A model generated the notes under the pieces. It had not been told where the DNA came from. It was given only the letters and a program-made list of their open reading frames with translations, and did no database searches. Shown in pieces: positions 12,294 to 21,984 of a stretch of 64,000 bases of DNA (positions within the stretch are counted from its first letter, which is position 1; each line of letters begins with the position of its first letter). Both the position numbers and the translations under genes were made by a program. Source of the stretch: Tetrahymena elliotti 4EA (Eukaryota; Ciliophora; Oligohymenophorea; Hymenostomatida; Tetrahymenidae); the NCBI GenBank assembly GCA_000231825.2, contig JH720296.1, forward strand, positions 1,501,666 to 1,565,665, written 5' to 3'.

Positions 12294-12366
12294 TCCCTCA
12301 TGGTCTAGTTGGTTATGATGCAAGGCTCTCATCCTTATTACCTGGGTTCAAACCCCGGTGAGGGAA
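12294..12366 (+). tRNA. tRNA-Glu (CTC anticodon)
   Basis: A 73-nt cloverleaf is visible. The 7-bp acceptor stem TCCCTCA/TGAGGGA is perfect, with an A discriminator. The T arm is CTGGG-TTCAAAC-CCCGG. The anticodon arm reads CAAGG-CTCTCAT-CCTTA, with one mismatch at the base of the stem. The loop C-T-CTC-A-T puts CTC at positions 34-36, which reads GAG (Glu). The local sequence TGGTCTAGTTGGTTATGATGC is a standard D-arm/A-box shape. No CCA is encoded, as expected for a eukaryote, and no intron is needed. It stands alone; it is not one of the special glutamine tRNAs that read TAA or TAG. Confidence 0.93.
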
Positions 12367-12806
12367 TTGTTTATAAGAGACATGTAACTTTAATTTTAAA
12401 GGACTAGCATATTTATTTTTCACATTGTTACTTTTATGATTTAAAAATATTTTTTGGTTTAGAAATCTTTAGAAAAATACCAGATTTGCTATGAATTTTC
12501 ATAACCTTATTTAAAATACAAGGTTTTCTCATTTTTCTCCTGTTATAATTGATACATCACTTTAATAGTGTAAAAGTATGAAATTTATCTTTCGTTCAAC
12601 AATATTTATTATTTAAATACTTGGTGTGGAAAGTTTTTTTAAAAAAATGAAATGTTCAGAAATAACATGTGATTATTAATTCAATAACTTGAAATCAAAT
12701 TTATTTAAAATATTTTCACAAAAAAAGCATTTTTTCATGGATTTGTTGTAAAAATTATGATTTTTTAAAAATATACGATAGAATTAAAGAGTAATAGATA
12801 AATATC
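12367..12806. other. Spacer between tRNA and MYG1
   Basis: AT-rich, no gene seen. A TTTT run about 28 nt after the tRNA is a possible Pol III stop, but such runs are everywhere here. Confidence 0.45.
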
Positions 12807-14057
12807 TCATTATTTCTTATTTAATTTAGCATTATGTGCTTCAATACTTTCTAGAGCCATTCTTAATACACTTTCATAAGATTTAGCTCCACCAATAAAT
12901 CCATTGTTATGAACAAAAACAATATCATCAATTTTGGTTACATTTTTTAGTTCTGTCATATCTTTAATTCCTCTCCACTCTTCTTTAAGGCTAACTCTTT
13001 AATCAAAGGTACCTATTTTATTGATATTTATTTATAATTATTGAATTATTGAGTATATAATTTTTACCCCAATTTTCAGGAATAGCTTGAATTCTCCAAG
13101 CTTTCTTTTCAGAAGATTCTGGGAATAGGATAAACTTGATTTATTTTCCTAAATTTAATGATTTTTCTAATTCCTAGAGATGTTCTTTCCATGGAACAGA
13201 AACTACAAGAGTAAATATTTCACCAGAAGGATGAGTATTGAATCTATCTAAAACACTCTATTTGACAGATTAATAAGCAGGGAATACACTTCTATTTTAA
13301 TAATTAATATTATAAATAAGCAATAATTTTTTATTTTAAAGTATCTATTTACAAAAGTAGTATTTTAACTTGCCATCTTAGTTCCATATCAGCAATTTCC
13401 ATAGCACTTCTAAATCTCAAATTTTCATCAGCATTTTTCTCAGTCCATATAGGATTAAGTCTACCTATTCTAAATTTGAGTTGAGTCATATCAGAGTAGG
13501 CTGGTTTAACATCTGCAGGATATTATTCAACTCCATTATCAGAACCATCTACACCCAAAATAAATCCATCATAAACTCTTTATTAAAGACTATCAAGGAT
13601 TTCTTGATTTAATTATATTTCAACATTTAAATTATCTTTGTTTTCATCTAAAACTGATTAAGCTACATTTTTTATGATTTATTATCCAAAATGCTTGTAA
13701 ATCAAACCTGCACTACTTAAGCGAATATTATATTCACTATTGAAAGTGTCTACAAAGGATCTTTAATGGTGATCATATCTATGTTTACTTGGATCGTAAA
13801 TACCACCAACCTAAATTATAAAAATAAATTTATTTTGTTAAGATCAATTAATTTGGTAAAATATTTTATAATGTAATATATTTATTTACATCTACTACAA
13901 TATCTTGTTAATCAAGAATTTCTTATTCACGAGTACGTGTTATGACACCGTCTTTAAACTCATTAGTATATTTAGTAAGCATAAGACATGCGAGAACTTC
14001 ATCACAATGGAAATGACCACTGTGTGTACCTATTTTTTTAACAGTTGTTTCAGCCAT
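12807..14057 (-). CDS. MYG1: MYG1-family metal-dependent exonuclease
   Basis: Minus strand, four exons: join(12807-13012, 13068-13291, 13353-13810, 13890-14057), 351 residues. The N-terminus has [18 protein letters not shown], the DHH-like metal-binding start of MYG1/UPF0160. IVVDVGGIYDP and HRYDHHQRSF follow, with a second metal-binding DHH, then [11 protein letters not shown]. The C-terminus holds [16 protein letters not shown]1 is a conserved 3'-5' RNA exonuclease that in other eukaryotes acts in nucleus and mitochondria and processes ribosomal and mitochondrial transcripts. Introns are 55, 61 and 79 nt with GTAAAT-type donors, and phases agree. All key His/Asp motifs are present, so it should be active. 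The start ATG follows directly on A/T leader sequence. Confidence 0.93.
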
Positions 14058-14988
14058 TTGATAACTATTATATTTCTAAGTCTATTTAAGAACAGAAAAA
14101 AAACTGTGTAAATAATATTTTTATAATTAGATTTGTTTATATTTTTGATATTTAGTTTGTATCTTACTGCTAGCACTTTAAACAAAAAATTTTAAGTTAA
14201 TCATTGAATTTTTTTAAGTAAATAACTTTGATCTTTAATTTTTATAAAAATTATTAATCAAAAGATGGTAATTTACTTAGAATTTAACATTTTCATTCTA
14301 ACTAACAAACAACTCAGCAAAAATATCTATTTCAGGAATATTCTAAATATAAAATAAGTTTTTATTAAATAATAGTGAAAGACCTGATAATAAATTTAAA
14401 AAGTAGTTTTTATTAAAGATTGCTAAAAGAAAAAAGCATTTGTGAATTAACTATTGGTGTGTTAAATTCTAAAATTTACAAAAATTTGAAAATTAAGAAC
14501 CATATTAAAAAAAGAGGTGAATTAAATAATGGAACATTGGGTTTATTTAGCCTTACTAAAGCAACACTACAAGTTACTTTTTCCTTAGAAATCATTGATA
14601 TTAGATTTGTTTCAATATTTTTAATTGAATATGTAATTATTCTTTTAAATACATTTTAAAATTTCTATATAAGAAATGTTTGGATTTGTAGATTTTTCTT
14701 TACAGAAAGGAAGTAAAAATAATGTTTATATGGCATAAATAAAATTCTTATCCTCATTCTGGTCTAATATGTTCATAGATGTATTTAAAAAATAAATAAA
14801 AAAGTAAATTAATTTCTATAAATGGATTTTTTTTTGTTTATTTATTTATTAGGTTTTATCATATTTGATTCATTTTTGGGCGAATTTATAAAATTAATAC
14901 AAGTTTTTTAGAATTTCTAATCACTTATTAAATCTTTTGTTTGGAAGAAAAGTGTCTATAATCAATAATAACAAGAAGTCAATTTAAA
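14058..14988. other. Divergent intergenic region
   Basis: Lies upstream of both MYG1 (minus) and the small gene at 14989 (plus), so it likely carries two promoters. AT-rich; nothing specific recognised. Confidence 0.45.
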
Positions 14989-15348
14989 ATGGGAAACCTA
15001 AACTCCAGTGAAGATTAAATAAGATAAAGCTTACATAAACTTTTTTAGCCTTTAGAGAAATCAGTTAATTTAAGAAATTCAATAGATTAATTTCAAAAGG
15101 ATCAATTTTATAAAATTTTAAGATGGATTTTTAGATTTGCGAAAGTAGGCTTATTCATTTTATTGATTAAATTTCTAAAATGGTTTTACAGATAGTTGAT
15201 ATTTATCTTTTACAAGTTAGGTGCTTAAAATCAGAGAGGTAAACTATTCTAAGCATTAGCTTTTCTAATAGAAATAGTTGAAACTGTTCTGTCATTATTT
15301 GACGATACATATTATTTAATAAAATCTAAAATACCTTTGATCAATTGA
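14989..15348 (+). CDS. Possible N-myristoylated small membrane protein
   Basis: A single-exon frame of 119 codons ending in TGA at 15346. It begins MGNLNSSED: Gly2, Asn3 and Ser6/7 fit the N-myristoylation consensus. Residues about 50-85 form a strongly hydrophobic and basic region (GLFILLIKFLKWFYRQLIFIFYK), likely one membrane hairpin or segment. A second amphipathic/hydrophobic stretch (LAFLIEIVETVLSLF) is near the C-terminus. No family was recognised; a vague likeness to PEX11-type amphipathic proteins is not enough to name it. Such a length can arise by chance, so it rests on the composition and the coherent N-terminal motif. Confidence 0.5.
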
Positions 15349-16149
15349 CCATCGATAAAAAAAAAATTTATTTAAATTTCTTCTCCATTGTAAATATTTA
15401 AGCAAGTATCTTTAAGTAATACCAGTTAAAATATTATAAATTAAAAAATTTAATTAGATATTGTTTTTCATTTATGTTCACTTATTTTAACAAGGACAGA
15501 AAAATTGCTTTTTTATAAATGATGCAATTAGTTGAAAGAATTACTAGCTATTATTTTTAAATGCAAATAAATTATGTAAATTATTAATAAATAAATTGTG
15601 AAGTAACTAAAATATAAGATTGATTTAATTTCGAAGATTTAAAAAACATATCAAAAAAAAAAATGGATAAAAGATAAATTAATTAATACTAAAGAATATG
15701 AAAGGAAGAATATTATAAACTTAAAAGATAAATGATAAATTATTGATTATTTATTATTTGTTTTATGATGTGTATATTTGTGTGATGTTGTATTATGAAT
15801 GTTTATTAAGTTTTGATAAAATAATAGAAAAGGTGTTTATTAAAAAGATGAAAGAGCATTTTATATTAGCTATTATTTACTTCCAAATCCATAGATAGCT
15901 ACTTATTTTATTTCTGAATTGTCTTTTTCTTATTAATCAAGAAGAGTATTTTATTTATTACTCTTTTTCAATAGAGTATTTACAGTAGACTATATTTAAG
16001 TTTCTTTATCTTAGAAAAAGATTTCAGGTTATTTTAAAAAAATTATGGATATATGTGTGTGTGGGATTGTTATGTTTTGATGAGTCTTTGTAATTTTTAT
16101 TTATTTATTTATATATGTATTTATTTATGGATATTATCAGTCAGCATAC
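15349..16149. other. Convergent intergenic region
   Basis: Between the 3' ends of a plus-strand and a minus-strand gene. AT-rich, no feature seen. Confidence 0.5.
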
Positions 16150-18806
16150 TCATTCTACTATCATTTATCCATTCATTTCGTAGCCTTCATCTCCATCTTC
16201 TTCTTATTCTTCTTCATCCATATCATTTGCTTCTTCAGCTTCAATTTTACGTAAATTGCTTGAAGAGTGCTTGATTCCTTTTCTGGAGCGAGCACTAATA
16301 TTAGTTCTGCTTTTAATTGGACTATCGTTATTGTCTTCACTTGAAGAGTCTTATCCTTAGTCCTATCTTTCAGGTTCGATAGTAACAGAAATATAATTAG
16401 TCTTATATTCTCTAAAGAAAATATTATTTATTTATTCTATGTTAATATCATTTATTTAGTAGCGTTGCTTAACTTTTTCAAAGTAAACTTTGTGCTTTTA
16501 TAATACCATATCATTTATTTCTTGATGGCAATCTTCGAAGTCTTTTCTGACAAGGAAGGGAACCATTAAACGCTTGCAATAAGGACAGTTACAAATACGA
16601 TAACTGCCTTTGATAATTTTGGTTTCATATTCATCCTTAATCATTTAGACAACTTCTTTTTTCTCAATTGAACTCATTAACTCATCAATCTCATTATTTG
16701 TTCTCTCTATTTTTTTAATGTGAACTTCCTAAGCTCTTTGAGGGTCTTAACTTCTCAAAATTATCTAGGGATCTATTGAAGAGTAATCTAAATTAAATAA
16801 TTTCTTATTCTTAGAAACTTTTTATAAATAGGTCTGTTTCTACTTTCGGATAGTTTTACTTAACTTGTTAACATTTTTTTTAGTCAAAACATCATTTTCT
16901 GATGTTTGATTTCCACTTCCTTCTGATTCTTTAAGCTCTTCTTCTGCATCATCCTCATCAAATAAATTTTAATTTTCTAAGTAGAAATAAGGATTGTAAT
17001 TTTTCTTTATTCTTGAAAAGTAATCTTCTTCATTCTCATCAGCCTTAGGTTAGGTATATTCATTGGCTTCATTATTTTATCCACTTTTCTTTCTTTAAGC
17101 TTTTCTTTTGTGATCAACTTAGTTTGAATTGAATGAGTCGAAGGAATTGTTGCTTTTTGCATCATCATTATCTTCATTATTTCCTTCTCCATCGCTTCTG
17201 AAGTGCTTAGATTTATTCTTTTATACTCCATTTACATGTCCGTTGCATTAATTATCAACAGAATCATCGTCATCAACAAAATCTAAACCATCGTCTTCAA
17301 TTTTAATATCGTTGAAAATCTCTCTTTAAAACTAAAACATGTCGGTTTTCTTTAATAATGGTTCTAAATGCTAGAATTGAGGATGTCTAACTAAATTTAA
17401 ATTCAACTTTTTACTGTCAAAAGCGAATGTCAAGTAATCCAAATAAAGCTTGATGCTATTTTTAAATATTTCATGATTAGTTGCTAAATGTATTTCTTAA
17501 TTTTTGTATCTTTCATTCTATTCATTCAAGCTTTCTATTTATAATTTCATTCAAATTAAAATATTTTCCAATAACTTCAAAAATATTCATTGATTTATCA
17601 AAGTATGATTGTAAATTCTTACATTTAAGTAGCATCAATTATCTTTAGAATTTTTCATCTGACCTCTTAGGCTTGTATTCTTCACCTGGAATTTTGTGTC
17701 CTCCCTTAAAATGTTAATAAATAAATGTTAATTCTATAAAATACTTTTATTAGAAAATTACTTTCAAGACCTCTTAGATATCTCTCTTGATGGTCAGGTA
17801 TTAGTCCAACTAATAATTTTTATAATTCAACAAAAACATTAATAATTGATTGATAGATTTATTTATTAGATTGTTGTCTAGATAGATAAACTAACTTAAG
17901 AAAAATAGTAAAGAATATTTATGATTTATTTTTACTAGTTTCTTAATGCAAATTTTTAATAAAAAATAACCAATAAATTGAAGTTGGATTGTGCTTATTT
18001 CGAAAAATATATTTTTAATGATTATTTTTCTATTATATAAGAAGAAAATTTAAGAATTTTTACCAAGTCGCTTGTAATTATTTCTGCCCCTTTGATACCC
18101 AAAACATTAGGCTTTTCTTTTAAATTTGTAAATATTTCATAACTAATAGAATTGGTGTCTTCAATAACAACAATCAAGTTTATTTTAACTAAATGACTTT
18201 CTAATAGCACTCCAACATCTTTTTAAGATAAAATAAAATTATTTCAATTTAAATTATTTATTAATTCATTCATTTCTAAATAAAAAATTAGCTTGTCTTT
18301 TTATATAAACATTATCTTCGCGCCTCTTAAAGGACAAACGAAATTTAAAAAACATGCCAAGACTTTCTCAATAAGGAAAATGCGTATTTTATTACCACAA
18401 CTGGTTATTGCAACATCGCTCTTGTATAAATGAAGCTCAGGAGGAAATTCAATTCCATAAATTTCTACTTTTATTTAGTTTTCATAAGGCTTATGAAACA
18501 AAGGTTTAAAGTAATCCTTGCTTATATTATGTATAAAAAAAGGTTAAAAACTTTTCAAACGCTTGATTGGAGGAAAACTAGCAACAGTCACCTCCTTAAA
18601 TAAGAACAAATTTCATAAATATTTGTAAGTAAATCTAAAAAAGGGTTTTACTGTGGACATTAAAAGATAATTCTATCAAATTTATGCTTTATTAGCGTTT
18701 CATAAGTAAGAGGATTATCAATAACTGAGAGAAGCTTATCATAAGGATGGACTCCCAAACCTATAAAAAGAGTTTTTATCTATTTACTTAATGTATCGGA
18801 ACTCAT
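16150..18806 (-). CDS. Large acidic hypothetical protein with CxCPYC motif and one in-frame TGA
   Basis: Model: join(16150-17534, 17623-17700, 17762-18029, 18064-18520, 18592-18806), 801 codons including the stop, all phases agreeing. The N-terminal half is mixed alpha/beta-like (KTLFIGLGVHPYDKLL; AITSCGNKIRIFLIEK). The middle is helical (SIYWLFFIKNLH). Then come highly acidic and basic low-complexity stretches. Near the C-terminus is CNCPYCKRLM, a possible zinc knuckle, followed by a basic/acidic tail. No family was recognised. Codon 164 is TGA (18244-18246). It could be removed by a 114-nt intron (18197-18310, GTTTAT...GAAAG), which keeps the frame; otherwise it is a premature stop or a recoded codon. 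One intron (18030-18063) is only 34 nt. Probably nuclear by composition, which is inference. Confidence 0.65.
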
Positions 18807-20207
18807 TTTATTAATTTAATCTGCTATACTAATTTAAATTTTAGAAAATCTGCTTGCTATGCTTTTTAAAATTGTACCCTTTTTGTAGTTATTTTACAAA
18901 ATTTATTATATATATTTCCTTTTAATTTTGTTTTTTTTCTAATTTATCCTTCTTTCTTTCTCTTTAAAATACAAACAAAAGCAAGCAAGCAAACAAACTA
19001 TTTGATTTTACAGTATTTATACTTATTTAATTACATAATTAATAACAAATCCTATGTTATCTATCTATCTATCTATCTTTCTTTAATTATTATCTATCTA
19101 TTAACCATATACATATATACACACATCACCTCTCATTCATTTTCTCTCTTTTTATTTATCTAAATGTCTTATGTCTGTCTGGCTAAGAAAAAATGTCTAA
19201 TTGTTTTAAAATTTAACTAAACACGCATCTCTCCTCTTAATAAAAATAGACTCCCCAATTAATAAAAATTCTCGCTTTAAATTAGAAATTTTATACTCTT
19301 TTTTACTAAAATACAAATTTAACCTCATTTTTATAAATTTGATAACAAATGTTATTATTAAATAATTATAATTATATTTATTTCTTGCATCATTTTATAA
19401 TTTTTTATTACTTCTCATAAAAATGTTTATCACTTAATTTGTCTGCCTTGTTGTCCATCCATGAGCAAGTTACATAAATGCAACAAATTGAATTGATGAG
19501 AAAATCAATTCAAATTTTTAATAATTTGGTAGTCAAATCAATAATTAATTACTCTATGATTATATTTATTCAATTTCTGTTATTTCCTGACTTAAAATTA
19601 TTTAGCTTACTTGTGCTTTTTACTAGAAATTTGTTGATTAAATTATTCAAATTTTTGTAGAACTAATATTTGAAATTTAAATATTATCCAATAGAAGTGT
19701 TTTGTGAATCAAATCAATATAGAAAAAGTTAACTGAAATTATCAAATTATTTACATAAAAAGAATATTTAATTTAATATAAAATTATATCTAAATGTAAA
19801 TAAATAAATACAATCAAAAGCATATTATTCAATTAATTTGCGAACGAGGAGAATTTCTATATGAAAAGTATTTTTATTTAGATTTTCTCAAAAGTCAAAT
19901 TAAATATTTGTAAATTCTTTTTGTTATGTTGATTTTAACAATTCAATTTAACTCATTTTTTTCCAAAAATAATCATTTCATTTTAGTTTAAAATAGTGGG
20001 TGGGAGTTAACAAATAAATTAAAAATTAAAATTTTTGTATTTATTATCTTTATTTCATATGAAGTAAAAGATAATACAAATATTTTTTTAAAATTAATTT
20101 AATTTTTGAAAATAAAACTTGAAAGTAAAAATTAAAAAAATTTTAATGTTTTTCATAAATAAATATGCTTGTTAAAAAATACTATTCTATTAATAACTTT
20201 AAAATAA
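18807..20207. other. Intergenic, with CTAT microsatellite and a hairpin
   Basis: Upstream part carries A-rich leader-like sequence with CAAA/CAAG repeats near 18970-19005. A short tetranucleotide run of CTAT lies near 19057-19078. A perfect 10-bp inverted repeat with a 6-nt loop lies at 19488-19513. No gene was found on either strand. Confidence 0.5.
19488..19513. repeat. Perfect hairpin, 10-bp stem
   Basis: TTGAATTGAT, then GAGAAA, then ATCAATTCAA. It lies in noncoding DNA about 700 bp beyond the 3' end of the LRR gene. In DNA this AT-rich, short hairpins are expected by chance, so no function is claimed. Confidence 0.4.
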
Positions 20208-21331
20208 TCACTAAATCCATTTAACTGCTACTAAACGTTTAAGTTTTTTATATAATTTTTACTTGATTTAAGTCTTTTGTTTGCTCGTTAATAGTACATA
20301 TTATCTATTAATTGAAAAATAAAAATAAAAATAAATTTATGAGATAAGCTTTACTTTAAAGGTATATGGAGTTTCAATATTTTCTTATCTAATATTGAGC
20401 TTATTATTTAATTGTATATGTCTATTTTAGTTTGAGTGTTCCTATATTTTATTTGAAGTTTAACTAATTACTAAGCCTAATTTTAAACTTACTGTAAAAA
20501 CAACGTTAAAGATTTGAGTTCAGATTAATTTTTAAGAATATTAATCAAATGACTAGATCCTTATTTCCCAAGAGCATTATCCCTATATTTTAATATATTA
20601 TACAAATATGAAAAATTGGTTTATTTACCTTAAATAAAGCTATAATTGCATTAATTTTCTATTTTTTAGATTATCTTCAAGACTTTTCATAGACTCAATA
20701 GGAAACTCATATCTTTTATTTTAATAGTTCCCCAATTAATTCAAATATTCTTAAATAAAATGTTATTTACAAAACTCCTAAAGCTAAACTAGATAATTAG
20801 TTTAGCAAATGAATAAATCCATTTATTTTGTTTGATAAATCTTAATTTATTTTGAATGTGCTTTTATTTAAATAAATAATTATTGAAAATTTATAACAAG
20901 TATTTACTTATGAACCAATTTAAATTTTTTTATTGATGAAATAGCTACGCAATTGTTTTAAAATAGATTTAAAAAGTTTATCAGGTCTTCATTTTTTCTT
21001 AGAGGTTTAAAATAAAGTTACTATAATCAAGATTAAAAGAATAAGTTTACCTAATTTCAACTGAGAGTTCTTCCAAATTTACTAATAAACTAAAAGCTTC
21101 TTACAATATTAATGAGGATTTTTAAGATATTTAGATAATATTCAAACTTAAATATTTTATTTTGCTATTCTAAGAGATAAACTTGGCCAATTTATAACTT
21201 TGAAGTTCATTAGAAATAGTTTAAGTATAATTCCTATTTTAAATATATTTATAAATACGATTTTATTTAATTAATGATTACAAATCAAATTATTCTTAAT
21301 CTTATTCGCTTATTAACAAATTTTTTATCAT
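20208..21331 (-). CDS. Leucine-rich-repeat protein (RNase-inhibitor-like)
   Basis: Start at the ATG 21329-21331; exons 21051-21331, 20629-20997, 20493-20582 and a last exon of uncertain start (20208-20463 fits the frame but needs a 29-nt intron). The protein shows spaced leucine motifs: KYLSLNIIQIS, LVNLEELSVEI, and LQLYLRDNALGKQG followed by LINILKNQSELKSLTLFL. The L-x-L-x-L ... N-x-LG-x-x-G pattern is that of RI-type repeats. The C-terminus KLKRLVAVKWIQ is basic and like other ciliate LRR proteins, including the gene at 54603. The function is unknown; LRRs bind proteins. It is dense in TAA/TAG-encoded Gln, so it is invisible in the standard code. The 3' end could instead be near 20147. Confidence 0.65.
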
Positions 21332-21984
21332 TTCAAAATTTTTTAGATAATTATTTATTATCTCTCAATTTCTAATCATCTAATATTTTTTATGAATGAT
21401 AAAAAATATAGAAAATAGAAATCCTCAGAAAGCTATTTGCCTATCTGCTTGAATGATAAACTAAATTTTTTCAAATATTTATTTATTTGTTTGCTTATCA
21501 TAATAAGTTATAAATTTTTCTAAAAATAAATAAAAAACTCTATTTTGAATTCTTTGTTTCAAATTTTTTGATAAATTATTTAATAAATTTATAATTTTTT
21601 TAATTTGTAAACAATTTTTTTAAATTAATGGAAGGCTGATGATAATTACCATAATTTAAAATCTCTAAATCATTTTAATAAAAAAATAGATAATTTGAAG
21701 TCTCTTTCAGAAATCCACTTTTTTGATTGTTTTTTTTATTTTTAATAAATATTTTAGTTTCTAATAAAAGGAAAGAGTAATGTTTCATAAAAATATATTG
21801 ATGAAAATAACTAGATTAATAAGTTGAATTGAAATAAAATTGTTTAAAATAAATTATTTACAATAAGTTGTTTTAATTAAGAATAAAATAAAACAATTAA
21901 ATATTTTTTATTTTTTTGAATAAATTAATTTTGTTAAAAATTTAAAATTGAAAAAGAAGTTATTCGTTGATAATTGTTTATTTA
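21332..21984. other. Intergenic spacer
   Basis: Between two minus-strand genes; AT-rich with no feature seen. It should hold the LRR gene promoter. Confidence 0.5.

Noticed and set aside
14420..14659. 79-codon frame free of TAA/TAG in spacer
   Set aside because: No domain, no neighbours in frame, and length is easily reached by chance; the better gene candidate begins at 14989.
16053..16274. Hydrophobic plus-strand frame near the 3' end of the acidic protein
   Set aside because: Antisense to the acidic C-terminus (GAA/GAT codons read backwards give Phe/Leu/Ser).
18244..18246. Selenocysteine as the preferred reading of the TGA
   Set aside because: The surrounding residues show no known selenoprotein motif and I cannot see a SECIS element; a frame-neutral intron is at least as likely.
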